Below, piece after piece: positions 17,337-26,422 of a stretch of 64,000 nt of DNA (position 1 is the stretch's first letter; every line of letters begins with the position of its first letter). The position numbers were made by a program, and so were the translations under genes. Where the stretch lies: the NCBI GenBank assembly GCA_902794155.1, contig CADBGN010000002.1:37016-101015 (forward strand). The letters run 5' to 3'. The DNA comes from an uncultured Bacteroidia bacterium (GTDB lineage: Bacteria; Bacteroidota; Bacteroidia; Bacteroidales; F082). The notes under the pieces are model-generated. The model searched no databases, was not told the origin of the DNA, and was given only the letters and a program-made list of their open reading frames with translations.

Positions 17337-18215
17337 ATGAGATTAATTATCGACGCCGGATCGACCAAAATGGAATGGATCCTGATGAAAGAAAACGTGG
17401 TGAAATCGCGTTTCATGACCGAGGGATTCAACCCCAATTATTCCGACAGGCAATGCCTTGAAAACATCATCAACCTTGTAGAGACGCGATTAATCGCGTC
17501 TCCAAATAATGATTGTCCTGTTTCGAGACGCGATGAATCGACGTCTCTACAAGCGATGCATTATTATGGTACGGGTTGCGGCAACCCCCAGAATTGCCAA
17601 ATGATAAAAGAGGTTTTCCAAAACCATTTCCCTAATGCAGAAATCCATGTCACCCACGATCTGATGGCGGCCTGCCATGCCGTTTTGGGTCACGAAAAAG
17701 GCATCGCTTGCATTTTGGGAACGGGGTCGAATGCCTGTGTTTATGATGGGGAGAAGTTGGTTGATAAGGCTGTTTCTCTTGGCTATCTCGTTGGCGACGA
17801 AGGCAGTGGTATGCACATTGGCAAGGAAGTGTTGAGGGCCTATTTCTATGGCTTCATGCCTGAAGATTTGAGGCGGCAATTCGAGGCTAAGTATCATCTG
17901 GAGTTGAAAGATTTCATCCAGCATTTGTATCACGAAGCACAACCTTCCAAATACCTGGCCTCATTTGCTGAATTTGCGGGTGAATATAAAGCGCATCCAT
18001 ATGTTCAAGGGTTGGTGAAAGGTTGTTTCAAGGCCTTTGTCGAAGCTTTTATCTTGCGTTTCGATGAATGCCGTTCGCTGAAGGTGGGTTTCGTAGGGTC
18101 GGTGGCCTATTATTTCAACGATGCGCTAGAAGAGACACTAGCCGATTGTGGCCTCACATTAGGTAAAGTATTGAAGGCACCTGCCGAAGGGCTGGTACGT
18201 TATTATTACCAATAA
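17337..18215 (+). CDS. BadF/BadG/BcrA-type ATPase, N-acetylglucosamine kinase-like
   Basis: A 292-residue cytoplasmic protein of the ASKHA fold. The phosphate-1 motif DAGSTKMEW is at residues 6-14, the phosphate-2 type motif ACILGTGSNACVYDG near 130, and GDEGSGMHIGKEVL near 152. Such proteins phosphorylate N-acetylglucosamine or related sugars in Bacteroidota. Residues 47-72 (LVETRLIASPNND... STSLQ) are encoded by a palindromic repeat inserted in frame (17475-17553). That stretch is not expected in the family, falls ahead of HYYGTGCGNP, and may weaken or alter the protein. The frame stays open to a normal C-terminus. Confidence 0.78.
   Translation: MRLIIDAGSTKMEWILMKENVVKSRFMTEGFNPNYSDRQCLENIINLVETRLIASPNNDCPVSRRDESTSLQAMHYYGTGCGNPQNCQMIKEVFQNHFPNAEIHVTHDLMAACHAVLGHEKGIACILGTGSNACVYDGEKLVDKAVSLGYLVGDEGSGMHIGKEVLRAYFYGFMPEDLRRQFEAKYHLELKDFIQHLYHEAQPSKYLASFAEFAGEYKAHPYVQGLVKGCFKAFVEAFILRFDECRSLKVGFVGSVAYYFNDALEETLADCGLTLGKVLKAPAEGLVRYYYQ
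17475..17553. repeat. Palindromic repeat element inside a coding sequence
   Basis: The 12-base outer arms CTTGTAGAGACG (17475-17486) and CGTCTCTACAAG (17542-17553) are perfect inverted repeats. Inside them the first 22 bases from 17481 to 17502 (GAGACGCGAT centred on TTAA) are a perfect palindrome, and a second GAGACGCGAT copy lies at 17525-17534. The structure is that of a REP/MITE-like element. It is read through in frame by the kinase gene. Confidence 0.8.
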
Positions 18216-18220
18216 ATGTA

Positions 18221-18228
18221 TATCTTTG
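18221..18228 (+). promoter_or_regulatory. -7 promoter element for the two-component pair
   Basis: TATCTTTG matches the consensus. It lies only 5 bases before the ATG chosen for the histidine kinase (18234), so transcription would begin at or very near the start codon. If it is active, the mRNA would be leaderless or nearly so. Confidence 0.4.
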
Positions 18229-18233
18229 TGGCG

Positions 18234-20213
18234 ATGAAAAAACTGCTTTTACTCATAGGGTGCCTTTGGATGACCGTTTCGGTCGCGGCGTATGAGATCG
18301 ACAGCCTGTATAACGCTTTTCTCACAAGCCGTGGCGAAAATGCAGTGCGTTTGGCCAACGAAATTGTGACTATGGCGGGCGACTCGGCTGGTTTTACCAA
18401 CGATACACCATCGGAGGCAATGAACGACAAATTGCTCAAGACATTGATTTTTTGGCATTTCGACCGTTCTGAGATGATGGAGGTCGTCAATTATACCAAC
18501 AAGGCCATTGAGCAATACAACCAAAAAGAAGACCTTTTCAATATGGCGGGTTGTTACAACACTCTTGGGGTGGCCTACCAACGGATGGGGCAACTTGAGG
18601 AGGCTATTGACAGCTACAACCGTTGTAATGAGCTTATGATGCAGCTTAACGAACAGGAAGCCAATCCATTTTACGAGCGAAATATACGTTACACTACCAA
18701 CAATATGGCGGCAATCTATTCCTCAATGGGTGAATTGGATAGGGCAGAGGAAATGAATTCCAAGTGCATCAACATGATGGGCGAGTTGAAGGAAGACCGT
18801 GACTTCCTGGACATGGCTACCTACTTGAACAATCTCGCCGACATCTATCTTTCGCAATCGGAACGAATTGAGGGTCAGCGTAGCAGGGAAAAGGTTGAGA
18901 AGGCTGTAGCGCTTTCGGAACAGGCCTTGGATTATTCGCTGCATCACAATGACTCGCCTAATAAAGTCGTCCAGCGCAGGATGGTGGTTGCACGCTCCTA
19001 TTTTGCTGCTGGTCGGGAAGACGAAGCCTTTACGATGCTTGAGGAAGCTCTGCATTTGGCTGAGTCCGAAGAAGACTTTTTCCTTCAAGCTGAGATTGAG
19101 ATTTTGTTCGGCCATTTTCGTCTAACTAAAGGACAATACAAGGATTCGGAAGCCCATTTCCAGAAAGCCATAGCATTTTCAAAGGAAGGTCAATTCGACG
19201 AATGCTTGCTTAATGCCTACAAGGGCGCATGTGATGCTGCGAGACAATTCGATGCCAGAAAAGCGTTGGAGTATTATGAGTTGAGCACTGCTCTCAAAGA
19301 CTCCATCTTCAATGAGAGCCAGCAAGCTCTTATTCGCGACTATCAAGTGAAATATGATTTGGCTGAGAAGGAGCATCAGCTTGAAATCCAACAGAAAAAC
19401 AACAGGACACAAGCCGCCGAAATCATCATACTTTTTGTTTTTGCCGGACTGCTTATTGTCATCATGGTTATCTTGATGCGTCTGATTCGTGTCAGGAAGA
19501 AGCAGAATCAGACTTTGGCGAGGCTTAATGATACCCAAAACAGGATTCTTTCGGTAGCCTCTCACGACGTGAAGAACTCGGTATTGGCACAAAACATGGT
19601 GCTGAAACTGGCCAATGAGCATTTCGACACCCTCAGTCGCGAGGAATTAAAGGAAAACATGGTGGCGCTGAAGAAGGGCTCCGATGAGTTGAAAGACAAG
19701 CTTTATACCATCCTTCATTGGATCTATGGCGAGTTGGGCAAGGAAGCCAATCCGCCGGCGATGTTCAACTTGTTGCAGACCGTAGAGGAAGGCGTCAGGC
19801 CTCATAACGAGGAGCTGAAAGTCAAGGACTTGATTGTAATCAATGACATAGCACCCAGTTTGCAATGCTACGACAAGGTCAATGTGTTCAATATTGTCTT
19901 CCAGAACTTGCTCACCAATGCCATCAAGTTCTCCAAGGAGGGAGGTGAGATAACGGTGAGGGCTGTCGAGGAAGACAAGCAGGTATGGGTAGAAGTGATT
20001 GACCATGGCGTCGGTATCAGCCAACAGCGTTTGCAGGAACTGATGCGCGAAACGGTGAAGCCGACCGAAGGCACTTATGGCGAGCGCGGCACGGGCATAG
20101 GCCTTTTCGTTAGCCGTCAGCTGATGGTGAAAAATGGTGGACAACTGCTTATCGAGAGCGAAGAAGGACAAGGTACCACCATTAAGTTTAATGTGAAAAA
20201 AGCTAAATTATGA
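18234..20213 (+). CDS. TPR-containing sensor histidine kinase
   Basis: About 659 residues. MKKLLLLIGCLWMTVSVAA is a signal peptide, so this ATG was chosen over the one six codons upstream at 18216. The periplasmic part holds four or more TPR-like repeats (residues about 75-375). One membrane helix (IIILFVFAGLLIVIMVIL) is near 393-412. A HisKA-like helix carries the phospho-acceptor His444 in SVASHDVKNS. The HATPase part shows the N box (FQNLLTNAIKFS) and the G boxes (DHGVGIS and GTGIGLFVS). It autophosphorylates and should pass phosphate to the response regulator whose ATG overlaps its stop codon by 4 bases. Stimulus unknown. Confidence 0.87.
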   Translation: MKKLLLLIGCLWMTVSVAAYEIDSLYNAFLTSRGENAVRLANEIVTMAGDSAGFTNDTPSEAMNDKLLKTLIFWHFDRSEMMEVVNYTNKAIEQYNQKEDLFNMAGCYNTLGVAYQRMGQLEEAIDSYNRCNELMMQLNEQEANPFYERNIRYTTNNMAAIYSSMGELDRAEEMNSKCINMMGELKEDRDFLDMATYLNNLADIYLSQSERIEGQRSREKVEKAVALSEQALDYSLHHNDSPNKVVQRRMVVARSYFAAGREDEAFTMLEEALHLAESEEDFFLQAEIEILFGHFRLTKGQYKDSEAHFQKAIAFSKEGQFDECLLNAYKGACDAARQFDARKALEYYELSTALKDSIFNESQQALIRDYQVKYDLAEKEHQLEIQQKNNRTQAAEIIILFVFAGLLIVIMVILMRLIRVRKKQNQTLARLNDTQNRILSVASHDVKNSVLAQNMVLKLANEHFDTLSREELKENMVALKKGSDELKDKLYTILHWIYGELGKEANPPAMFNLLQTVEEGVRPHNEELKVKDLIVINDIAPSLQCYDKVNVFNIVFQNLLTNAIKFSKEGGEITVRAVEEDKQVWVEVIDHGVGISQQRLQELMRETVKPTEGTYGERGTGIGLFVSRQLMVKNGGQLLIESEEGQGTTIKFNVKKAKL

Positions 20214-20845
20214 TACGTAGCAAAAAAATCGGAATCCTGATGGTCGAAGACCATCCGCTCTATCGGGTCGGCCTTCGCATGGCATTGTCATATTCAGGCC
20301 TCGATTGCGTCATCAAGGCCGAAGCCGAGAATGTGAGCCAGGCTTTGGAAGTCCTCAAGCAGCAGCCCAACGAGATTGATTTGATCCTTTTGGATTATTT
20401 CCTTCCTGATGGCACGGGCATGGATGTGCTGAAGGCGGCCAAACAGATGCTTCCCAATATCAAGGTGCTTTTGGTGTCGGGCGAAGACAACAACCCCGAA
20501 CTTGATGCCATGATTCATGAAGGTCTCAATGGCTTTGTCAGCAAGGATGTCACCCCACAAGGGCTTGCCACGGTCATCACTTCCGTTTTTGCAGGTAAGG
20601 ACTATTTTGGCCATGACTCCGAGGAACTCTCATCGGAAGGTGCACAGAAAAACGAAAGCCTCACGCAACGCGAACTCGACATCATTCGTCTCTGCGCTTT
20701 GGGCAAGACCTCAAAAGAAATTGCCGATGAGTTGTTTATCAGTGCACGTACTGTGGAATCGCATAAAAACAAGATTTTCAATAAATTAGGATGTAATTCA
20801 ACAACCGAGATGGTGAATTATGCCTTTTTGAACGGCTTGGTGTGA
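20210..20845 (+). CDS. LuxR/NarL-family response regulator
   Basis: 211 residues. The receiver domain (1-125) has the acidic pair E13-D14 and the phosphorylatable Asp62 in LILLDYFLPDG. The conserved Ser/Thr and Lys are in VLLVSGED and GFVSKD. The C-terminal 65 residues form a GerE/LuxR helix-turn-helix (LTQRELDIIRLCALGKTSKEIA, then ISARTVESHKNKIFNKLG). It overlaps the kinase gene by 4 bases, so the two are translationally coupled. It sits directly upstream of the T6SS locus, in the same direction, so control of that locus is possible but unproven. Confidence 0.9.
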   Translation: MIRSKKIGILMVEDHPLYRVGLRMALSYSGLDCVIKAEAENVSQALEVLKQQPNEIDLILLDYFLPDGTGMDVLKAAKQMLPNIKVLLVSGEDNNPELDAMIHEGLNGFVSKDVTPQGLATVITSVFAGKDYFGHDSEELSSEGAQKNESLTQRELDIIRLCALGKTSKEIADELFISARTVESHKNKIFNKLGCNSTTEMVNYAFLNGLV

Positions 20846-20917
20846 GTTTTTAGACTAGTTTTTTTTCTTTTTTTTTACAAATCAGCCTTTTTTTTGAAAA
20901 ATAGGTAATTTTACTTA

Positions 20918-20947
20918 TTGCATTTTGCTTTTTTTTTCGCATATTTG
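20918..20947 (+). promoter_or_regulatory. Promoter at the head of the T6SS locus
   Basis: TTG at 20918-20920 and CATATTTG at 20940-20947 (one mismatch to TAnnTTTG) give a plausible promoter. Transcription would begin near 20954, which rules out the upstream in-frame ATG at 20925 as the clpV start. Confidence 0.5.
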
Positions 20948-20996
20948 CACGTTCAATTGTTCTAATTTGAATAAAATCAACCAACAATGTGTTAAT

Positions 20997-23501
20997 ATGA
21001 ATAAAAAAAGCATTTACACCACTTTCGAAGACTTGCTAAGGATAGCCCAGAATTATGCCGTGAGCAACGGCAATGACGCTATCTATCCTTGCCATATCTT
21101 CAAAGCCTTGTTGCATAAAGATATGGGTATGGTGCCCTTCATTGAAGGCAACTTGGACAAAGACTATTATTATTTGGTGGAGTGGGCCGACTGCGAAATT
21201 GGCATGACGCCCAAAGCCTCACGCCCGGTGAGCGAGCTCGACATTACAGACGAGTCTAAGACAGTTTTCGACACTGCCGACGACTATCGCACCAAGTTCG
21301 GTTTGGAGACAGTCGACAATTATTGCGTCTTGGCCGCCTTGGCCACTCCAGGCGTGGGTTTCAACTTCAACCAGTTGAAAAACCTTCCCCTTACAGCCAA
21401 CGAGGTCGTCGACGCGCTCAACCTCCAATCGGCTGTCGCCGAAGGCGCGGCTGTTGCGCCTCCAACGTTGTCGGCCAATGCCAAGAAGACCTTGGGTAAG
21501 TATTGCATCAACAAGAACGAGCTTGTCGCTTCAGGAAAGACAAACCCCGTCGTGGGCTTTGAACGTGAAATAGCCTCGTTCTTCGAGATCCTGGGCCGCA
21601 AGACCAAGTCCAACCTACTGATCATCGGTGAATCAGGTGTGGGTAAGACCGCATTGATAAACGGTTTTGTCGCTCGCCTGCTCACTGGCAACGTGCCGAG
21701 CTTCTTACAAGGAGCCATCGTCTATGAACTTGACTTGGCTGCCTTGGCTAGCGGTGCCGTGAACAACATGGAGACGGAAGACCGCTTCAAGAGTGTCATT
21801 AATGAGCTGAAGGCTTTGGGTAACGCCATCCTCGTCATCGAGGGATTGGACAAGATGATGGACAAGATGGGTGCACTGCACGGCACGGGCGACCTGCTGA
21901 AACAGGAACTCAACCGTGGCGACCTTTTGCTCGTTTGCACCGCTACCGTCGACGGCTTCACGAAGAACATTGAAACCGACAAGGAAATGGTGCGCAAGTT
22001 CGAAAAGATGCAGATCGACGAACCCGATATGGATACCTGCTTCCGTATCGTGGAAGGCGCCGTCAACACCTTCGAGAAATACCACAACCTGACCATCAAG
22101 GACGAGGTCATCACCGAAGCCATTCGTTTGGCCAAGCGTTACATGACCGAAAAGGCCATGCCTGACTCGGTGTTCGACCTCATCGACCGTACCATGGCTC
22201 TCATCAAGACCATGAACGACGTTTCGGCCAACGACGTGGCCAATATTGAGGCAAAACTCAATAAACTGAAAGAGAATCCTGAGCATCTGGATGATAAGAA
22301 ACTCATGGTGGAGCTTAATTGGCTACACTATGAGTTAATTAATAAGGTGAGCGTACTGCTCATCGCCCAACTCGACGACGATACCGACTTCTTGAAGATT
22401 TCCACCAAGGAGGAACGTTTTGATTATCTCGACAAGATCATCGCCAAACTGAAGACACTCACCGCCGAGAAGCGCGATGAAGTGCTTGCCTCCGACCTCT
22501 TCGCTGTGGTGGCCAAGCAAACAGGCATCCCGTTGGGTAAGGTGCAGTCGAAAGAGCGCGAGAAACTTGTCAACGCCGAGGAGATCCTCAAACGCCGTGT
22601 GGTCGGACAAGACCATGCCATCAAGACCATCCTTGAGTCGATTTACGAATCGCGTTCGGGCCTCAACAAGAAGGGTCAGCCCATGGGCTCCTTCTTCTTC
22701 CTCGGACCTACGGGTACCGGTAAGACTGAGCTCTCGAAAGCCTTGGCTGAATTCCTCTTCCAAGACGAGTCGTCGCTCATTCGCTTCGACATGTCGGAGT
22801 TCAAGGAAGAGCACTCAGTCGCCCTGCTGTATGGAGCGCCTCCCGGCTATGTCGGTTACGAAGAGGGCGGTCTGCTGGTCAACAAGATTCGTCAGAAACC
22901 CTATTCGGTGGTGCTGTTCGATGAAATCGAGAAGGCTCACAAGTCGGTGTTCGACCTGTTCCTGCAAATCTTGGACGAAGGCAAGCTGCACGACCGTTTG
23001 GGCCGCGTGGGTGACTTCTCCAACGCCTTGATCTTGTTCACTTCCAACATCGGCAGCAAGTTCATCGTCGACTCGTTTGAAAAGGGCGTCGTCCCGAAGA
23101 ACAGCGACTTGATGACCATCATGCAGGACTACTTCCGTCCTGAGTTCTTGGGGCGTTTGACCGAGATCGTGCCGTTCTCGCCCATCACGCCGGCTACCGT
23201 CACCCGCATCTTCAGTATCCACCTGAAGGGTCTGGTGAAGCTGCTCACCGAGCAGAACATCGGCTTCAAGATCGACGACGATACCAAGCAGGCTATCGCC
23301 ATGATGGACTTCAGCCCGCAATTTGGTGCCCGTCCCATCATCGGCACCATCCGTAAGGAGTTGCGTCGCCCGATGTCGAAGATGATCATCAGCGGCAAGC
23401 TCAAGGCTGGCGACACCGTCGAGGTGAAGATGGAAGACGGCAAGGTGGCCTTCTACGTCGACGGCGTGAAGACCGACTACATGATCAAACAGGAAGAATA
23501 A
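20997..23501 (+). CDS. tssH: T6SS sheath-recycling AAA+ ATPase ClpV (TssH)
   Basis: The ATG at 20997 gives 834 residues starting MNKKSIYTTFEDLLRIAQNYA. Residues about 1-150 are a Clp-N-like double repeat, which in ClpV recognises the contracted TssBC sheath. Two AAA+ modules follow, with Walker A motifs IIGESGVGKT near 204 and FLGPTGTGKT near 575, and a Walker B VVLFDEIEKAH near 640. The second module is the better conserved. ClpV unfolds contracted sheath for reuse. Placement immediately before tssB-tssC separates it from the general ClpC at 52783-55365. The gap upstream holds the promoter. Confidence 0.88.
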   Translation: MNKKSIYTTFEDLLRIAQNYAVSNGNDAIYPCHIFKALLHKDMGMVPFIEGNLDKDYYYLVEWADCEIGMTPKASRPVSELDITDESKTVFDTADDYRTKFGLETVDNYCVLAALATPGVGFNFNQLKNLPLTANEVVDALNLQSAVAEGAAVAPPTLSANAKKTLGKYCINKNELVASGKTNPVVGFEREIASFFEILGRKTKSNLLIIGESGVGKTALINGFVARLLTGNVPSFLQGAIVYELDLAALASGAVNNMETEDRFKSVINELKALGNAILVIEGLDKMMDKMGALHGTGDLLKQELNRGDLLLVCTATVDGFTKNIETDKEMVRKFEKMQIDEPDMDTCFRIVEGAVNTFEKYHNLTIKDEVITEAIRLAKRYMTEKAMPDSVFDLIDRTMALIKTMNDVSANDVANIEAKLNKLKENPEHLDDKKLMVELNWLHYELINKVSVLLIAQLDDDTDFLKISTKEERFDYLDKIIAKLKTLTAEKRDEVLASDLFAVVAKQTGIPLGKVQSKEREKLVNAEEILKRRVVGQDHAIKTILESIYESRSGLNKKGQPMGSFFFLGPTGTGKTELSKALAEFLFQDESSLIRFDMSEFKEEHSVALLYGAPPGYVGYEEGGLLVNKIRQKPYSVVLFDEIEKAHKSVFDLFLQILDEGKLHDRLGRVGDFSNALILFTSNIGSKFIVDSFEKGVVPKNSDLMTIMQDYFRPEFLGRLTEIVPFSPITPATVTRIFSIHLKGLVKLLTEQNIGFKIDDDTKQAIAMMDFSPQFGARPIIGTIRKELRRPMSKMIISGKLKAGDTVEVKMEDGKVAFYVDGVKTDYMIKQEE

Positions 23502-23548
23502 AGACAATTCAATAAGAAACAACTAAATAATCATCAAAACTAATTGCT

Positions 23549-24010
23549 ATGGAAGAGAAAAATTTCATTTCAAAAGCCACCGATGAAGAATCGGGCAGTC
23601 AGGTAAGTGCACTTGACACCAACAAAACCCTGTTCATCGACCAGTACACCTCAGATGCCCAGGGCGAGGATCCTGAGCTGTTTGAGGACGCCAAGACCAT
23701 TGGCGACGTGTTCGACCACTTCAAGCCCAGCGTGGAGGTCAACTTCTCTGATGACGATGGTGGCATTGTCACTGAGACGCTACACTTCAACGAAATCAAG
23801 GACTTTGAAGCCAACGGCGGCAAGGGCAACCTCGTGGCCAACAGTGAGTTCCTCTCGAAGAAGAAAGCTGAGATGGACAGCGTGGCCAAGGTGCGTAAGC
23901 AAATCGAGCAGAACAAGAAGCTCCGCGACATCCTCAAGGACGCCGGCAGCAAGGAAGAGCTCAAGGACTATCTCGAGTATTTGCTGAACGAATTGGAAGA
24001 AAACGAATAA
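23549..24010 (+). CDS. tssB: T6SS contractile sheath small subunit TssB
   Basis: 153 residues. Residues 50-100 contain the TssB core: DVFDHFKPSVEVNF, then LHFNEIKDFEANG, which resembles the conserved part of VipA/TssB where the strand exchanged with TssC lies. The C-terminal half (KVRKQIEQNKKLRDIL.. YLEYLLNELEE) is helical and acidic, as in other TssB. It forms the sheath heterodimer with TssC, whose gene starts 22 bases downstream. Confidence 0.9.
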   Translation: MEEKNFISKATDEESGSQVSALDTNKTLFIDQYTSDAQGEDPELFEDAKTIGDVFDHFKPSVEVNFSDDDGGIVTETLHFNEIKDFEANGGKGNLVANSEFLSKKKAEMDSVAKVRKQIEQNKKLRDILKDAGSKEELKDYLEYLLNELEENE

Positions 24011-24032
24011 TCACAAAAAACAGAAGATAACT

Positions 24033-25409
24033 ATGGCAGATCCTCAATTACAGAAAGCTACCGAAGCCGGTGCGCAACAACAGCAACAGCAAGGTGCACA
24101 GCAGAAAAAAGAAGTTACCGAACTTTTGCAGAAGTTCGGCGGTTTCTCGGCCATTAAGGGTATCATCCCTGCCGCCGAGGACATGAACCCCACCAAGAAA
24201 GCCATCAAGGACTCGTTCCTGAGCGACAGCCGTAAGAAAGGCAAGCGCGATGCCCTGAAGACAGAACTCAAGGCATGGCTCGAACTCCTTAACGAAGGAA
24301 ATGCCTCGGCCACCGACATGGTGGAGAGCTGCAAGCAGAAGGAAGAGAAACACCTCAAGGTGCTCACTCAAGGCATCACCGATGCCCTCGATGCTTCCAA
24401 GGACCTGGAGCGCAGCTATCGTGCCCTTGACATGTTCTTCAAGAACAGCGGCGGTGAGAAAGTGGATAAGCTGAAAGTCGTCAACGTGGCCAAGGAAGCC
24501 ATCACCGATACCGAGTCGAGCTTTAAGGACCAAGTGGATGACCTGCTGAAGCACGCCTTCGACCGTCTGAGCTTGAAGGATAGCTACAGCTTCATCGTCA
24601 TCCCTGGCGGCGTGTTCAAGGACAGAGTGGAACTGCTCCGCTGGGCCAAGGTGGCACACAAGTACAGAACTATCCTCGTGACCGACACTGCTCTTGATGA
24701 CGAGAACTCACTCGAAGACCTGAAGGAAGTCACCAAAGGCTTCGTCGACAGCGATGCCGCTCTGCAAAACGTCGTCATGGCCTGCAACTGGCTTGTCGGC
24801 CGCGAGAGCGAGAAGCTAAGCTACGACGAGCAGTATGAAGAGGCCTTCTACATCTCGCCTGCCGGTGCTTTGGCAGGTATGATGTACGACGAGGCCACGC
24901 CGATCTCACAAGGTCGTGCCGGCAAGAAATACGGTACCGTAGCCGATGTGAAGGGTGTCAAACTCGACCTTCTCAAGTCGGAAATCGCCTCGCTGATGGA
25001 CGACCATGTTGTCCCGATGGTGTTCTCCGAAGGCCGTGTCATGGCATTCAATAACAATACCTTGTATAATGGCGACCTCGACGCCATGATGGAATACCCC
25101 ATCGTGCGCGTGTTCGACTGGGTGAAGAAAGTGCTCATGAACTATGTGCATGAAATCGCCCTTGAGAACTGGGATCCCTACAAGTCGCCTCAGAAACTGA
25201 AAGACAAGATCCAGGACTTCCTAAACCACTACCAGGGCTACCAGAACTTCTTCTCGAAGTACAAACTGGGCGACCCGAAGCAGGACCCGAAGACCAAGGT
25301 GGTGTCGGTCGACATCTCCATCACCCCGTTCTTTGCCGCCAAGAACTTCGTCATCAAGCTCGAGGCCGACAACAAGGACTACATGGATGCCGAGACTTCC
25401 TTGGAGTAA
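24033..25409 (+). CDS. tssC: T6SS contractile sheath large subunit TssC
   Basis: 458 residues. A Gln-rich N-terminus (QQQQQ near 15) precedes helices and the sheath core. Recognisable elements are YSFIVIPGGVFKDRVELLRWAKVAHKYRTILVTD near residues 185-220 and the C-terminal region with VDISITPFFAAKNFVIKLEAD near 420-445, which matches the conserved TssC end. It polymerises with TssB around the Hcp tube and drives injection by contracting. Translation may be coupled with tssB (22-base gap). Codon use is C-ending and tidy compared with the downstream cargo genes, which suggests high expression. Confidence 0.9.
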   Translation: MADPQLQKATEAGAQQQQQQGAQQKKEVTELLQKFGGFSAIKGIIPAAEDMNPTKKAIKDSFLSDSRKKGKRDALKTELKAWLELLNEGNASATDMVESCKQKEEKHLKVLTQGITDALDASKDLERSYRALDMFFKNSGGEKVDKLKVVNVAKEAITDTESSFKDQVDDLLKHAFDRLSLKDSYSFIVIPGGVFKDRVELLRWAKVAHKYRTILVTDTALDDENSLEDLKEVTKGFVDSDAALQNVVMACNWLVGRESEKLSYDEQYEEAFYISPAGALAGMMYDEATPISQGRAGKKYGTVADVKGVKLDLLKSEIASLMDDHVVPMVFSEGRVMAFNNNTLYNGDLDAMMEYPIVRVFDWVKKVLMNYVHEIALENWDPYKSPQKLKDKIQDFLNHYQGYQNFFSKYKLGDPKQDPKTKVVSVDISITPFFAAKNFVIKLEADNKDYMDAETSLE

Positions 25410-25469
25410 TAAACAGAAAACACACAATCCATACAATTCACAAAATTACTCACTCTAAAAATTAAAAAA

Positions 25470-25862
25470 ATGGCAAAAACACCTGTAACATTGAAAGTTG
25501 ACGGCCTCACCGAGCGCGAGGTCATGATGGTCACTTATTCTTTCAACCAAGCCACCGACACGGAAGGCCAAATGAGCGGTATTCCGAGAGGCGGTAAGAT
25601 CACGCTCCGCGTCAAAGCCTTGAACGACGGCAATCCGGACCTGCTGAACTGGATGATCGCCCCGAACCTGGCCAAGAACGGCGCCATCGAATTCAACGAG
25701 ACCAAGTCGGGCAACTTGATGAAGAAGATCGAGTTCACCGACGGCTACTGCGTCAATTTTGTTGAGATGTGGGAAGACAAGATGGGTCACTACGAGGAGA
25801 TCGTCTTGTCGTGCCGCGAAATCAAGAACGGTTCGGTGACCTACACCAACGACTGGGCATAA
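25470..25862 (+). CDS. hcp: T6SS inner tube protein Hcp (TssD), main copy
   Basis: 130 residues, the usual size for Bacteroidota TssD. The pattern VTYSFNQATDTEGQMSGIPRGG followed by ITLRVKALNDGNPDLLNWM and IEFTDGYCVNFVEMWED is that of the Bacteroidota Hcp family, a two-sheet barrel that stacks as hexameric rings. It is preceded by a 60-base A-rich leader and followed by a strong hairpin (25874-25903), an arrangement consistent with expression well above its neighbours. Two longer paralogues follow. Confidence 0.88.
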   Translation: MAKTPVTLKVDGLTEREVMMVTYSFNQATDTEGQMSGIPRGGKITLRVKALNDGNPDLLNWMIAPNLAKNGAIEFNETKSGNLMKKIEFTDGYCVNFVEMWEDKMGHYEEIVLSCREIKNGSVTYTNDWA

Positions 25863-25873
25863 TTGTCTCATCC

Positions 25874-25903
25874 ATAGGGAGCAGGCGACAGCCTGCTCCC
25901 TAT
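25874..25903 (+). promoter_or_regulatory. Strong hairpin between hcp copies 1 and 2
   Basis: ATAGGGAGCAGGC (25874-25886) and GCCTGCTCCCTAT (25891-25903) form a perfect 13-base-pair stem with a GACA loop. No T-run follows, so it is not a classical intrinsic terminator. It could stabilise the hcp mRNA 3' end or reduce read-through into the second hcp gene. Confidence 0.65.
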
Positions 25904-25919
25904 TCCAAAACGCAATGCT

Positions 25920-26411
25920 ATGGCACTGAAAGGAAATCTACAGATCGACGGATCATCTGCAAAGTTCACCCTCGAGGAGTGTGAATACCGCCTCAGTCAG
26001 GGTGTCGATACCAACGGCATACCCAACACGGGTGTTTGTGGCGGCGTCATCATTGCCACTATCGTCACGCCAGCTAAGGGAATCCATTTCTTCGATTGGT
26101 TGATTTGTGACGGTCGAAAAAAGGACGGCATCGTCTCGTTGGTCACCAACGTCAACGACAAAAACAAGACTTCCTACCGTTTCATACACTTTAAGGAAGC
26201 CTACTGCGTCAACCTCTACGAGTATTTCAACAGCCATAATAGTACCATGATGACGACTCGCGTCACCATCAGTGCGCGCAGTATTTTCTTCACCGACGGA
26301 ACGGGGACGGGTATCGGCATGGACAACAACTCGAAGGAACTCATCGATGCATCGCAAGGCCTTACTACCCCCTTGGGTGACGGCAAAGAGAGAGTCTATA
26401 TATTCCAATAA
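25920..26411 (+). CDS. Hcp-like (TssD family) paralogue 2
   Basis: 163 residues. It shares with the third copy the start MALKGNLQ, the CEYRLSQG segment, TPAKGIHFFDWLI, SLVTNVNDKNKTSYRFIHFKEAYCVNLYEYF and MMTTRVTISARSIFFTDG. The SYRF.HF..AYC.N..E.F pattern corresponds to KIEFTDGYCVNFVEMWED in the main Hcp. It carries an extra C-terminal extension of about 30 residues (after FFTDG). It may form specialised rings or act as a cargo carrier. It is 11 bases from the next paralogue. Confidence 0.75.
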   Translation: MALKGNLQIDGSSAKFTLEECEYRLSQGVDTNGIPNTGVCGGVIIATIVTPAKGIHFFDWLICDGRKKDGIVSLVTNVNDKNKTSYRFIHFKEAYCVNLYEYFNSHNSTMMTTRVTISARSIFFTDGTGTGIGMDNNSKELIDASQGLTTPLGDGKERVYIFQ

Positions 26412-26422
26412 CTTTATTTATC

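Noticed and set aside
20925-20927. Upstream ATG for clpV
   Set aside because: It lies before the promoter -7 element at 20940, and the residues it would add do not look like a ClpV N-terminus; the ATG at 20997 was used.
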